Source of the DNA: Variovorax paradoxus
GTDB taxonomy: Bacteria > Pseudomonadota > Gammaproteobacteria > Burkholderiales > Burkholderiaceae_C
DNA length: 64,000 bases
Direction: 5' to 3'
NCBI RefSeq assembly: GCF_022009635.1
Contig: NZ_CP091716.1
Coordinates: 4,169,001 to 4,233,000, forward strand
Shown: positions 45,833-61,582 of the stretch, one piece after another
Layout of the letters: each line of letters begins with the position of its first letter
Numbering within the stretch: position 1 is the first letter of the stretch
Made by a program: the position numbers and the translations under genes
Notes under the pieces: generated by a model
What the model was told of the DNA's origin: nothing
Seen by the model: the letters and a program-made list of their open reading frames with translations, nothing else
Databases searched by the model: none

Positions 45833-46870
45833 TCACCTGACCGGGGGTGCGTAGATCAGGCCGCCCTTGCTCCAGAGGTTGTTGGAGCCGCGCGGCAGCT
45901 TCAGCACAGACTTGGGCCCGACGTTGCGCTCGAACATCTCGCCGTAGTTGCCCACGGCCTTGATGGCGCGGAAAGACCATTCCTTGTCCAGGCCCAGCAG
46001 CTTGCCGAGGTCTTCACCGGTGCCGACCAGGCGTTGCTGCGCCGGGTCCTTGCTGTTGGCCTTGAGCTCGTCGGCGTTGGCCTGCGTGACACCGGCCTCC
46101 TCGGCCTCGATGAGCGCGTTGGGCACCCACTTGGCGATGGCGAACCACTCGTCGTCGCCGCGGCGCACCAGCGGTGCCAGCGGCTCCTTGGAGATCAACT
46201 CGGGCAGGATGACGTAGTCGTCGGGGTTGGGCGCCTCCTTGTTGCGCAGGCCGGCCAGTGCCGAGGCGTCGGTCGTGAAGGCCTGGCAGCGGCCGGAGAA
46301 GAAGGCCTTGAAAGAAGCCTCGAAGCTCTCGAACACCACGGTCTTGACCGGGATGCCCTGCGCGCGGAAGTAGTCCGACACGTTCTTCTCGTTGGTGGTG
46401 CCCGACTGCGTGCAGATGGTGGCGTTCTTGAGCTGCTTGGCGCTCGTCACCTTGAGCTTCTTGGGCACCAGGAAGCCCTGGCCGTCGTAGTAGGTGATGG
46501 TGGTGAAGTTGAAGCCCAGCGAGGCGTCGCGCGTGAGCGTCCAGGTGGTGTTGCGCGCGAGGATGTCGATTTCGCCGGCCTGCAGGGCCGAGAAGCGCTG
46601 CTGCGAATTGAGCGGCACGAAGTCGACCTTCTTGCCGTCGCCGAGCACGGCCGCGGCGATGGCGCGGCAGGTGTCGACATCGAGGCCCGACCAGTTGCCC
46701 TGCGTGTCCGGTGCCGAGAAACCCGCCACCCCGTTGGTCACGCCGCATTTGACGGTGCCGCGCTGCTTGACCGCGTCGAGCGTCTTGCCAGCGAAGGCCG
46801 GCGCGGCTGCGGCGAAAGCGATGACGGAGGCGGCGGCAAGCAGCGCCGGGCGGAATCGGGTGTTCATCAT
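45833..46870 (-). CDS. aapJ: Polar amino acid ABC transporter substrate-binding protein, AapJ/BztA type
   Basis: 345 residues from ATG 46870 (GGAG 7 nt upstream; readings from 46984 have no signal peptide). A signal peptide ends Ala-Pro-Ala-Phe-Ala. The mature protein matches the SBP_bac_3 class with TLDAVKQRGTVKCGVTNGV at its start, QGNWSGLDVDTCRAIAAAV, and the AapJ-type motifs TICTQSGTTNE and DDEWFAIAKWVPNALIEAEE; ligand contacts in this family bind Asp, Glu, Gln or broad polar amino acids. It is the first gene of the importer and is divergent from a DoxX-family gene across 150 bp. Confidence 0.92.
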   Translation of the reverse strand: MMNTRFRPALLAAASVIAFAAAAPAFAGKTLDAVKQRGTVKCGVTNGVAGFSAPDTQGNWSGLDVDTCRAIAAAVLGDGKKVDFVPLNSQQRFSALQAGEIDILARNTTWTLTRDASLGFNFTTITYYDGQGFLVPKKLKVTSAKQLKNATICTQSGTTNEKNVSDYFRAQGIPVKTVVFESFEASFKAFFSGRCQAFTTDASALAGLRNKEAPNPDDYVILPELISKEPLAPLVRRGDDEWFAIAKWVPNALIEAEEAGVTQANADELKANSKDPAQQRLVGTGEDLGKLLGLDKEWSFRAIKAVGNYGEMFERNVGPKSVLKLPRGSNNLWSKGGLIYAPPVR

Positions 46871-47020
46871 TGGTGTTCTCCTCAACAGTAAGCAAAAGGC
46901 AGTGTACGGGGCGTTACCGGACTCTGCCAAAGAACTCCGGGTTGGATACATATGCCGCCGCGCGCAGCCCAGGTTCACTACCATACGGCCCTCGAATCAC
47001 TTCACCTGGAACCTACTCAA

Positions 47021-47416
47021 ATGGTCAAATCCGACGACACCGGCAAGTTCATCCTGCGCGTTTCGCTCGGCGTCCTGATCCTGCTGCACGGCATTGCCAA
47101 GCTGCAGGGCGGCGTCGGCTTCATCTCGGGCATGCTGGCCCAGCACGGGCTGCCCGGCGCGCTGGCCTATCTCGTCTACATCGGTGAAGTGGTGGCGCCG
47201 GTGCTGCTGATCATCGGCCTGTACACGCGCCCTGCCGCCTGGATCGTGGCCATCAACATGCTGGTGGCTTTTGCGCTGGTCCACATGAAGGACCTGACCG
47301 CGCTCGGCAAGCAAGGCGGCTGGGCGCTGGAACTGCAAGGCATGTTCCTCTTCGCGGCGCTCGCCCTCGCCTTCATGGGCGGCGGACGCTTCGCGCTGAG
47401 CAGCAAATACAACTAG
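47021..47416 (+). CDS. DoxX-family membrane protein
   Basis: 131 residues with four predicted transmembrane helices, starting MVKSDDTGKFILRVSLGVLI and containing LLHGIAKLQGG and YLVYIGEVVAPVLLIIGLYTR, matching the DoxX/SURF4-like family. Members occur in quinone- or thiosulfate-related and detoxification settings; function of this one is unknown. The ATG at 47021 has GGAA about 9 nt upstream. It converges on def with only 3 bp between the two stop codons and no terminator visible. Confidence 0.88.
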   Translation: MVKSDDTGKFILRVSLGVLILLHGIAKLQGGVGFISGMLAQHGLPGALAYLVYIGEVVAPVLLIIGLYTRPAAWIVAINMLVAFALVHMKDLTALGKQGGWALELQGMFLFAALALAFMGGGRFALSSKYN

Positions 47417-47419
47417 GCT

Positions 47420-47959
47420 TCAATCGTCGTCATCGGCATCGAGGCCTGGAAACAGGACCTCGGTGTAGCCGAAGCGCGAGAAATCGCGCACCCGCATCGG
47501 GTACAGCTTGCCCAGCAGGTGGTCGACCTCGTGCTGCACCACGCGTGCATGAAAGCCGGTGGCAACCCGGTCGATCGGGTCGCCGTAAGGATCGAAGCCG
47601 GTATAGCGGATGTTGGCAAAGCGCGGCACCACGCCGCGCAGGCCCGGCACCGACAGGCACCCTTCCCAGCCCTCTTCTTCCTCGTCGTTCAGCGGCGTGA
47701 TGACGGGGTTCAGCAGCACCGTGCGGGGCACGGGCGGTGCGTCAGGATAGCGGGGGTTGACGACATCGGTGCCGAAGATCACGAGCTGCTGGTCGACGCC
47801 TATCTGCGGCGCCGCGAGACCCGCGCCGTTGACCGCATGCATGGTTTCGAACATGTCGCGCACCAGCAGGTGCAGTTCGTCGGTGTCGAAGGCGGCGACC
47901 GGCTGCGCGATGCGCAGCAGCCGGGGGTCGCCCATTTTCAGGATTTCGCGGATGGCCAT
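47420..47959 (-). CDS. def: Peptide deformylase
   Basis: 179-residue cytoplasmic metalloenzyme that removes the N-formyl group from new proteins. All three signature motifs are present: [10 protein letters not shown] near residue 46, EGCLSVPG near 98 (metal Cys) and [12 protein letters not shown] near 142 (two metal His and catalytic Glu). It ends with an acidic tail, DADDDD. A GATAAT element six nt before the ATG (47966-47971) suggests a leaderless transcript. Its functional partner map (18415) shows the same promoter layout. Confidence 0.97.
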   Translation of the reverse strand: MAIREILKMGDPRLLRIAQPVAAFDTDELHLLVRDMFETMHAVNGAGLAAPQIGVDQQLVIFGTDVVNPRYPDAPPVPRTVLLNPVITPLNDEEEEGWEGCLSVPGLRGVVPRFANIRYTGFDPYGDPIDRVATGFHARVVQHEVDHLLGKLYPMRVRDFSRFGYTEVLFPGLDADDDD

Positions 47960-47965
47960 GGCGGG

Positions 47966-47971
47966 ATTATC
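47966..47971 (-). promoter_or_regulatory. Candidate -10 of def placing the transcript start at the ATG
   Basis: On the minus strand GATAAT is followed by CCCGCC and then the def ATG at 47959. With a normal -10 to start-site distance the message would begin at the start codon. No Shine-Dalgarno sequence and no clear -35 are visible. Confidence 0.45.
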
Positions 47972-48008
47972 GCGACAGGCCCGCGACCTTGGCCCGCCAC
48001 GGGATCAA

Positions 48009-48425
48009 TCACGGAGGCGTCGTACCCTTCTGGTCCGGCGACGTCCACAGGTGGGCGTTGGGGTTCGGCCGGGTCGCTCCCGGAGGCAGCACCGCGGGCG
48101 GCACCACGCCTGGGCGACCACCGCCCCACGCAGGCGGCGGCGGGCGCCCGGCACCTGGGTAGGGATAACCCGGACGCACTGCAGGATAGGCAGGCCGGTT
48201 GTAGTACGGACGGTCGCGATAGTAGGGACGGCGACCATCGTAATAAGCACCACCGTTGATGTAGACCGGCGCCGGCGCCACCACCACGGGCGAAGGCTCG
48301 CTGTAGTAAGGCCCCGACGAGTAGCCGCCCCCGTAATAGGGGTCGCCCGGCACGCCCACACAGCCGGTCAGCAGCGCGACGCCGCCGAGCGCAATGCAGG
48401 CACCAAGAACACGAATTTTTTGCAT
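48009..48425 (-). CDS. Tyr/Pro/Gly-rich putative lipoprotein
   Basis: 138 residues. A lipoprotein signal peptide ends Leu-Leu-Thr-Gly-Cys (Cys near residue 22); the rest is low complexity: GDPYYGGGYSSGPYYSEPS, then RRPYYRDRPYYNRPAYP, then a Pro/Gly tail. The ATG at 48425 has AGGAGAG 6 nt upstream, so it is clearly translated. I recognise no domain. Such Tyr-rich surface lipoproteins are common in this family with no known role; the YY and RP repeats suggest an extended, sticky surface polypeptide. It stands alone between def and ligA on the minus strand. Confidence 0.75.
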   Translation of the reverse strand: MQKIRVLGACIALGGVALLTGCVGVPGDPYYGGGYSSGPYYSEPSPVVVAPAPVYINGGAYYDGRRPYYRDRPYYNRPAYPAVRPGYPYPGAGRPPPPAWGGGRPGVVPPAVLPPGATRPNPNAHLWTSPDQKGTTPP

Positions 48426-48538
48426 GAGGGACTCTCCTTGTGGCCTTTCAGTTTTCTTTCAACGCCAGGTTGTAGCCCCTGTTGACTGCGCTCGGATGAA
48501 GTCAGGTAACGACCGGTAAGGAGAACCTGAAGCTCCCC

Positions 48539-51749
<3,211 letters not shown>

Positions 51750-51765
51750 CGGTGTGCCGCCCGGC

Positions 51766-55281
<3,516 letters not shown>

Positions 55282-55295
55282 GACTTGTCGGCCTG

Positions 55296-55315
55296 CCTTG
55301 GCTGTAGCGCCAAGG
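55296..55315 (-). promoter_or_regulatory. Small hairpin in the smc leader
   Basis: CCTTGGC and GCCAAGG pair across 6 nt just upstream of the smc start (15-34 nt away). It has no T-run and lies between divergent genes, so it is not a terminator; it might affect smc translation or bind a regulator. Confidence 0.3.
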
Positions 55316-55395
55316 TATTGATTTGTAAGGAAAATTGCACGGGCCTGCAGCTTGCAGCAGGCCGCCGCCCCAGCCGTGGATGATAACGTCAGGGC

Positions 55396-56154
55396 ATGAG
55401 CGATTCCCCGGTTTCAACCCTTGCGGCGCGAGGCGCCTGGCTGCTGGCGGGCACGGCCATCCTGATCGGCGCGGCCGGCTGCTCGTCGGTGCGTTCCACA
55501 GAGCGCGCGGAGCCCTACGCGAGCCAGGAATGGATGCAGTCCGGCGCCAACCGCATTGCCAATCTTTCGCTGCGCGACAACCTCCAGTCGGTCCGGCGCG
55601 TGCAGTCCACCCTCTACAAGCGCAACCCGCGCGAATGGCGCAAGTCGGCGCCCAGCATGGAAGAAGCCACCCAGCGTGCCTGGGACGCCGTGCTCAAGGG
55701 CCCGCCGCTTCCCGAGCTGCACGGCGCCAGCGGCATCGACGCAATCCGGCTGGCCTTCGACACCGGGCCGCAGGGCTACCAGGGCGACCGGGTGGCGGCG
55801 CTGGTGTACGGCTGGGCGTCCATGCTCAAGCAGGCCAACGGCGACACCTGGGACCAGACCATGATCGACGGCGTGAACGCCGAAAACAGCTTCCGCGCCG
55901 CGCGCAACTTCGAGATCTCGCTCTGGCTGATCTCCTCCAAGACCGGCCCCGACGGCCAGCCTCTGCTGCTGGCCACCGAGATCAGCGAGCGCGGCCGCAA
56001 CCTCGTGGCCGACCGCGAGCTGTCGAAGGTGGTGGCCCGGCTCGACCTGCTGGCCGCGCAGGCCGACGAGAAATACCGCCGCGCCGCGCTCGACTTCGGC
56101 CAGAACTGGATCATGGGCGTGGTCATGCCCTTCTTCACGCTCGTGCCCAAGTGA
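55396..56154 (+). CDS. Conserved lipoprotein of unknown function
   Basis: 252 residues. The signal peptide ends Gly-Ala-Ala-Gly-Cys (Cys near residue 29). The mature part is mixed alpha/beta with no domain I can name; SGANRIANLSLRDNLQSV and RNFEISLWLISSKTGPDG are its most distinctive segments. A -10-like GATAAC lies 8 nt before the ATG. It is divergent from smc and 117 bp before an orphan ParA-like ATPase in the same direction. Composition matches the surroundings. Confidence 0.75.
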   Translation: MSDSPVSTLAARGAWLLAGTAILIGAAGCSSVRSTERAEPYASQEWMQSGANRIANLSLRDNLQSVRRVQSTLYKRNPREWRKSAPSMEEATQRAWDAVLKGPPLPELHGASGIDAIRLAFDTGPQGYQGDRVAALVYGWASMLKQANGDTWDQTMIDGVNAENSFRAARNFEISLWLISSKTGPDGQPLLLATEISERGRNLVADRELSKVVARLDLLAAQADEKYRRAALDFGQNWIMGVVMPFFTLVPK

Positions 56155-56271
56155 GGCGCAAGCCACCGGCCACGGGCAGGCACGGCGCGTGCAAGCAGCG
56201 AAACCGCAAGGCGAGGCCCCTAGAATGAAATCGCCCTTCACCCCTCAACCCTTCAGAGGCAGCAGCAGTAC

Positions 56272-56964
56272 ATGAGCTCCATCAATTTCATCGGCGGCGA
56301 AAAAGGCGGTGTCGGCAAGTCGGTCACGGCACGCGTGCTGGCCCAGTACTTCATCGACCACAGCCGGCCCTTCACCGGCTTCGACACCGATCGCTCGCAC
56401 AGCTCGTTCACCCGCTTCTACGAAGGCTTCGCGTCGCCCGTGGTGGTCGACAGCTTCGAAGGCCTGGACACCGTGGTGAACGGCTTCGAGACCAATCCCC
56501 AGCAAAGCGTGATCGTCGACCTCGCGGCCCAGACGCTGGCGCCGCTGTCGCGCTGGATCAAGGAATCGGACCTGTTCGACGTGTTCGCCGAAATCGGCGT
56601 CACCGTCAACTTCTGGCATGTGCTCGACGACGGCAAGGATTCGACCGACCTGCTCGGCAGCCTGATCGACACCTTCGGCAACCGCCCCAACTACATCGTG
56701 GTGCAGAACTACGGACGCGGCAGCGACTTCGGGATGCTGCTGGCCTCGCAGTCGCTTTCGAAGGCCACGGCCAACGGCGCGCGCGTGATTGCCCTGCCCC
56801 GCCTGCACGAGGCGAGCATGCGCAAGATCGATGCACAGAACACCAGCTTCTGGAAGGCCGTGAACGACCGCGAAGGCTCGCACGCGCTGGGTCTGCTGGA
56901 GCGGCAACGCGTGAAGTCGTGGCTGGCCACGGTCTACGCGGCCTTCGACACGCTGCCGCTCTGA
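56272..56964 (+). CDS. ParA/MinD-like P-loop ATPase (orphan)
   Basis: 230-residue cytoplasmic protein. The deviant Walker A motif GGEKGGVGKS near residue 9, with the signature second Lys, places it in the ParA/MinD/MobB superfamily. Asp in DTDRSHSSF and the SVIVDLAAQTLAPLSRW segment supply the switch and Walker B region. There is no ParB partner, no relaxase and no plasmid-like context, so this is a chromosomal orphan of the kind that positions a cellular structure or is of unknown function. A -10-like TAGAAT is at 56221-56226. It converges on the efflux operon. Confidence 0.8.
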   Translation: MSSINFIGGEKGGVGKSVTARVLAQYFIDHSRPFTGFDTDRSHSSFTRFYEGFASPVVVDSFEGLDTVVNGFETNPQQSVIVDLAAQTLAPLSRWIKESDLFDVFAEIGVTVNFWHVLDDGKDSTDLLGSLIDTFGNRPNYIVVQNYGRGSDFGMLLASQSLSKATANGARVIALPRLHEASMRKIDAQNTSFWKAVNDREGSHALGLLERQRVKSWLATVYAAFDTLPL

Positions 56965-56985
56965 GCCCCCAGCGGGGCCGGTGCG

Positions 56986-58395
56986 CTAAGACGCAACCGC
57001 CGCCCCGCCTCCCAGGGCCTTGTAGAGCGTCATCGTCGCGTTGAACTGGTTCAGCCGGTTCAACGCCAGCGAAACCTCGGCGGTGCGGCGCCGGTCTTTC
57101 GCATCGAGCACCGGCTGAAGCGCTGTCGCCCCGGCCCGATACCGCACTTCCGACAGCTTCTCGGCCCGCTGCGCTTCCTGAAGGGCCAGCGCCAGCTTGA
57201 TGCTTTCGTCGCGCAGTTGCGTTCGCGACGACAACGCGTTCTCTACCTCTGAGAGCGCCGTATAGAGCGACTGCCTGAACCCCACCACCGCTTCTTCATA
57301 CTGCGTCTGCGACACGCCGACCGTCAGCCGCGCCGTGTTCCATTGCAGGAACGGCAGCGCCAGCCCCGCGCCGAGGGTGGCGACCGGGTTCTTCAGCAGA
57401 TCGCCCAATGCCGTGCTCGACGTGCCGAGCGAGCCTGTCAGGCTCAGCGTCGGATAGAAGCCGGTGCGCGTGGCGTCGACATTCGCCAGTGCGCCGCGCA
57501 AGCGCAGTTCCGCCGCATGCAGATCGGGCCTTCGGCCCAGCAGGCTGGCGGGCACGCCCGCATCGATGGCGGGCAGCGCGGTATCCGGCAACCGCGTGGG
57601 CTCGTTTGCCAGCGCTTCGGGTGGCCTGTCGAAGAGGATCGCCAACGCATTGCGCGCCTCGACACGCTGCTGCAGCAACTGCGTGTGCGCCGCCTCCTGC
57701 GTCGCCAGGTTCTGGCCGGCCTGCGCCACGTCCAGCCCCGACACGGCACCCGCCGCGTACTTGGTGCGCACCAGCGCCAAGATGCGCCGGCCGTCCTCGA
57801 TGCCCGCTTCGCTCAGGGCGATGCGCTGGTTCAGGTAGCCGGTCTGCCAATAGAGCCCCGCCGTCGTGCCGACCAGCGCGAGCGCGGCGGCCTGGCGGTC
57901 GGACACCGTGGCCTTCAACTCCCAGTCGGCGGCGCTGCGCAGCGCCGATAGCCGGCCCCACAGGTCGAGTTCGTAGCTCAGCGTGACCAGCGAACTCGAT
58001 GCGGAACCTGCCACGCCGCCGCGCTTCAGGTCGTAGCCACGGCTCGTGTTGAGCTGCCCCACCACGCCCGGCGTGAGATTGGTGTTGGCCAGGCCCGCCT
58101 GCAACTGCGCGCGCTGCACGCGTATGCCCGCCACGGCCAGGTCGTTGTTCGTGCGCAGCGCGTTGTCGATCAGCGTGTCCAGTTGCGGGTCCTGAAAGGC
58201 GGCCCACCACTGCTCGGAAGGCATCGCGGCGGCATTCGCCACAGCGACGGGCGAAGGCTGTTGCTGCTGCCACGCCGAGGGCACGTTCAATGGCCGCTGC
58301 TCGCGCTGCTCAGGCTGGAACAGCGCGCACCCGCCGAGCGTCAACGCCACGGCAGCGGCCGCCACGCCCCGATGAAGAAAGCGCGCGCTACTCAC
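56986..58395 (-). CDS. Outer membrane efflux lipoprotein (NodT/OprM family)
   Basis: 469 residues from GTG 58395, which overlaps the end of macB (GTGAGTAG); a longer reading from ATG 58431 lies wholly inside macB. The lipoprotein signal peptide ends Leu-Gly-Gly-Cys. The two repeated OEP halves follow the TolC fold, beginning MPSEQWWAAFQDPQLDTLID and with PSLSLTGSLG-like strands (YPTLSLTGSLGTSS). It forms the trimeric channel through which the MacAB pump upstream expels macrolides, peptides or toxins. Gene order macA-macB-OMF on the minus strand, with overlapping genes, makes one tripartite pump. Confidence 0.92.
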   Translation of the reverse strand: MSSARFLHRGVAAAAVALTLGGCALFQPEQREQRPLNVPSAWQQQQPSPVAVANAAAMPSEQWWAAFQDPQLDTLIDNALRTNNDLAVAGIRVQRAQLQAGLANTNLTPGVVGQLNTSRGYDLKRGGVAGSASSSLVTLSYELDLWGRLSALRSAADWELKATVSDRQAAALALVGTTAGLYWQTGYLNQRIALSEAGIEDGRRILALVRTKYAAGAVSGLDVAQAGQNLATQEAAHTQLLQQRVEARNALAILFDRPPEALANEPTRLPDTALPAIDAGVPASLLGRRPDLHAAELRLRGALANVDATRTGFYPTLSLTGSLGTSSTALGDLLKNPVATLGAGLALPFLQWNTARLTVGVSQTQYEEAVVGFRQSLYTALSEVENALSSRTQLRDESIKLALALQEAQRAEKLSEVRYRAGATALQPVLDAKDRRRTAEVSLALNRLNQFNATMTLYKALGGGAAVAS

Positions 58396-60397
58396 GAGCC
58401 AGCGCCTCGATCGGGTCCAGCCGCGCGGCATTTCGCGCCGGCAGGTAGCCGAACAGCACGCCGATCAGCGACGCGCACAGGAATGCCGACACCACGGCCC
58501 CCATCGAAAAGATCATTTGCCATTGCTTGACGAAAAGCGAAAACAGAAAGCTGATGCCGTAGGACAGCGTCACGCCGATCAGGCCGCCCACCAGGCACAC
58601 CAGCACCGCCTCGGTCAGGAACTGCTGCAGCACGTCGCTCTGGCGCGCGCCCACGGCCATGCGAATGCCGATCTCGCGGGTGCGCTCGGTCACCGACACC
58701 AGCATGATGTTCATCACGCCGATGCCGCCCACCACCAGCGAGATCACGGCAATGAGCGACAGCAGCAGCGTGAGCGACTGGCTCGTGCGCTCGGCCGTCT
58801 TCACGATGCTGTCCATGTTGAAGGTGAAGAAATCCTTGCTGCCGTGGCGCATGGTGAGCAGCTTGACCACGCTGTCCTCGGCCGCCTTGGTCGGCTGGTC
58901 GTCGCGGATGCGCACGGTGATGCTGTCGAAGTGCTGCTGCCCGAAGAGCCGGCTCGCGCCGGTGCTGTAGGGCAGCCAGATGTTGAGCGACTTGTTCTCG
59001 CCGAACATGTTCTTCTTTTCCTGCGACACGCCGATCACGGTGCACGGCAGGTTGCCCACCAGGATGATCTTGCCCAGCGGATCGGTGCCCTCGGGAAACA
59101 GCTTGCGCCGCGTGTTCTGGTCGATCACCACCACCTGCGACTGATGCCGCACATCGCTGGCCGTGAAGGCCGCGCCGCTCGCCATCTGGATGTCGCGCAC
59201 CCGGAAGAAGCTGTCGCTGACGCCGTTCACCGAGCCGTTGATGTCGACGCTGCGGTAGCGCAGCCGCAGGTTGCGCGAGGTCGAGGGCGTCACGCTGTGT
59301 ACGTAGGGCTGCGCCGCCAACGCGTCGAGGTCGGAGGGTGTCAACGTACGTATGCTCGCGGCCTTGTCGTCCCCGAAATCGCTGCCCGGGTACACGTCGA
59401 GCGTGTTGGTGCCGATCGCCTTGATGTCCGACAGCACGAAGCGCTTGGCGCCCTCCCCGATGGCCACGATCGACACCACCGAAGTGATGCCGATGATGAT
59501 GCCCAGCATGGTCAGCGCGGTTCGCATGCGGTGCGCCATCATCGAGCGCCACGCCATGCGGAAGGCCTCGGCAAAGCGGGCCCAACCGGTGCTGAAACGC
59601 GCGATGCCGAGCTTGGGCCGGGTCATCGCGCCGCCCGGGGCCGCGGAGGCGTCGGCCTGCGCCGACTGTTCGGGTGCCGCGACTGTCGGCACGTTCGGCC
59701 GGTCGCGCACGATCACGCCGTCGGCGATCTCGATGATGCGTTCGGTACAGCTCGCCACCTGCATGTCGTGCGTCACGATGATGACCGTGTGGCCCTGCGC
59801 ATGCAGCTCGCGCAGAATGCCGATCACCTCCTGCCCGCTCTTGCTGTCGAGCGCGCCGGTCGGCTCGTCGGCCAGGATCACCTGCCCGCCGTTCATGAGC
59901 GCGCGCGCGATGCTCACGCGCTGCTGCTGGCCGCCCGAGAGTTGGCTGGGCCGGTGCTCCGTGCGATCACCCAGGCCCAGCCGCGTCAGCAACTGGCGGG
60001 CACGCGTGTCGCGCGCCTCGCTGTCGGTGCCGGCGTACACGGCGGGTACCTCGACGTTGCCGGTGGCCGTCAGGTGCTGCATCAGGTGGTAGCGCTGGAA
60101 GATGAAGCCGAAGTGCTCGCGCCGCAGCTCGGCCAGCGCGTCGCTGTCGAGCGTGCCCACGTCCTTGCCCGACACCAGGTAGATGCCGGTGCTCGGCCGG
60201 TCGAGGCAGCCCAGGATGTTCATCAGCGTCGACTTGCCCGACCCCGACGCGCCGACGATGGCCAGCATCTCGCCGTTGCCGATGTCCAGGTCGACGTTCT
60301 TCAGCACCTGCACTTCCTGCTCGCCCGAAGGAAAGCTTCGGCCGATGCCGCGCAGGGACAGCAGCGGCTGCTCTGCCTGTTGCGGCTGCTGCGTCAT
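58388..60397 (-). CDS. macB: Macrolide-type ABC exporter MacB (ATPase plus permease)
   Basis: 669 residues. N-terminal ATPase (about 10-240): Walker A GASGSGKSTLMNILG near residue 50, signature LSGGQQQRVSIARAL near 155, Walker B VILADEPTGALDS. The C-terminal permease has one helix near 285, a large periplasmic domain (about 310-530) and three helices at about 540-660, ending ARNAARLDPIEALARE. It extracts substrates from the periplasm as a mechanotransmitter, without direct transport across the inner membrane. It begins on ATGA with the macA stop and overlaps the outer membrane factor gene. Confidence 0.95.
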   Translation of the reverse strand: MTQQPQQAEQPLLSLRGIGRSFPSGEQEVQVLKNVDLDIGNGEMLAIVGASGSGKSTLMNILGCLDRPSTGIYLVSGKDVGTLDSDALAELRREHFGFIFQRYHLMQHLTATGNVEVPAVYAGTDSEARDTRARQLLTRLGLGDRTEHRPSQLSGGQQQRVSIARALMNGGQVILADEPTGALDSKSGQEVIGILRELHAQGHTVIIVTHDMQVASCTERIIEIADGVIVRDRPNVPTVAAPEQSAQADASAAPGGAMTRPKLGIARFSTGWARFAEAFRMAWRSMMAHRMRTALTMLGIIIGITSVVSIVAIGEGAKRFVLSDIKAIGTNTLDVYPGSDFGDDKAASIRTLTPSDLDALAAQPYVHSVTPSTSRNLRLRYRSVDINGSVNGVSDSFFRVRDIQMASGAAFTASDVRHQSQVVVIDQNTRRKLFPEGTDPLGKIILVGNLPCTVIGVSQEKKNMFGENKSLNIWLPYSTGASRLFGQQHFDSITVRIRDDQPTKAAEDSVVKLLTMRHGSKDFFTFNMDSIVKTAERTSQSLTLLLSLIAVISLVVGGIGVMNIMLVSVTERTREIGIRMAVGARQSDVLQQFLTEAVLVCLVGGLIGVTLSYGISFLFSLFVKQWQMIFSMGAVVSAFLCASLIGVLFGYLPARNAARLDPIEALARE

Positions 60398-61551
60398 TGA
60401 GCCTTGCCCCGGGGACCGCCGCCGTCGGGCCTGTCGGCCAGAGCCGATGCGTCGCCGGTGATGACCTTGTCGCCCTCCTTCAGGCCTTCGAGCACCTGCG
60501 CCTGGAAGTTGTTGCTGATGCCGACGCGCACCATGCGCTTCTCGACGCTCTGGTCGGCCTTGAGCACGCGCACTTCCTGGCGGCCGTCCTTGTCGCGCGT
60601 GCCGAGCGCCGTCAGCGGCACCACCAGCGCCTGCTTGGCCTCGCCCAGCATGATCGCGACCTGCGCCGTCATGTCGACGCGCAGCGTGCGGTCGGGGTTG
60701 GGCACGTCGAACAATGCGTTGAAGAACACGGCGTTGTTGATCTTCTCGGGCGACGGCTGCACCGCGCGCAGCGTGCCGTAGTAGCGCTTGTCGGGGTCGC
60801 CCAGGATGGTGAAGTACACCGGCTGGCCCGCCTTCACGCGCACCACGTCGGCTTCTGACACCTGGGCCTTCACGGTCATGGTCGACAGGTCGGCCAGCTT
60901 CATCAGCGTGGGCACCTGGAACGAGGCCACCACGGTCTGGCCTTCGAGCGTGCTGATGGACACCACGTCGCCGTCGATGGGCGCGACGATGCGCGTGTAC
61001 GACAGGTTGGTCTGCGCCGAGGCCAGCGCCAGCCGCTGCTGGCGGATCTGCGCGTCGAGCGACACGCCGTCGGCACGCAGAGCGCGCAGCTCGGCGTCGG
61101 CGCTTTCCATGTCCTGCTTCGCGGCGGCGTCCTGGGCCAGCATTTCCTGCTGGCGCGTCCAGCTGAGCTGGGCCTGCCTGATGCGCACTTCCTTCGCGAG
61201 CTTCTGCGCCTGCAGGTTGTCGAGCTTGGCCTGCTCCTGCGCCAGCGTGTTCTGCGAGATGACGGGATCGATCTCCGCGAGCCAGTCGCCCTTCTTCACG
61301 GTCTGCCCCAGCACCACCTTCAGCGACTTGAGCTGGCCGCTGACCTGCGCCCCCACTTCCACCTGCTTGAGCGCCTGCAGCACGCCGGTGGCGAGCACCG
61401 CGTTCTCGAGATCGGTGCGCTGCACCGAGGCGGTGAGGTATTCGGGCTTCCTGGCGGGGCTCAGGCCGACGAAGGCAACGAGGCCCAGCACCACGAGAAC
61501 GAGAATTCCGATGAAGTATTTGCGCGACCGCCGGGGTTGGGTATTGGGCAT
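60394..61551 (-). CDS. macA: Periplasmic adaptor MacA
   Basis: 385 residues. One N-terminal transmembrane anchor (about 10-30, FIGILVLVVLGLVAFVGLS) is followed by beta-barrel, lipoyl (GAQVSGQLKSLKVVLGQTVKKGD), coiled-coil hairpin (about 95-165) and C-terminal membrane-proximal domains, the layout of the HlyD/MacA adaptor family. It bridges MacB to the outer membrane factor and stimulates the MacB ATPase. The gene heads the operon. An inverted repeat (TGAAGAAAC with its complement) lies 30-110 bp upstream. Confidence 0.94.
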   Translation of the reverse strand: MPNTQPRRSRKYFIGILVLVVLGLVAFVGLSPARKPEYLTASVQRTDLENAVLATGVLQALKQVEVGAQVSGQLKSLKVVLGQTVKKGDWLAEIDPVISQNTLAQEQAKLDNLQAQKLAKEVRIRQAQLSWTRQQEMLAQDAAAKQDMESADAELRALRADGVSLDAQIRQQRLALASAQTNLSYTRIVAPIDGDVVSISTLEGQTVVASFQVPTLMKLADLSTMTVKAQVSEADVVRVKAGQPVYFTILGDPDKRYYGTLRAVQPSPEKINNAVFFNALFDVPNPDRTLRVDMTAQVAIMLGEAKQALVVPLTALGTRDKDGRQEVRVLKADQSVEKRMVRVGISNNFQAQVLEGLKEGDKVITGDASALADRPDGGGPRGKAQ

Positions 61552-61582
61552 TCGAGAAAAGGTTGGGGGCGCCGAATGCCAG

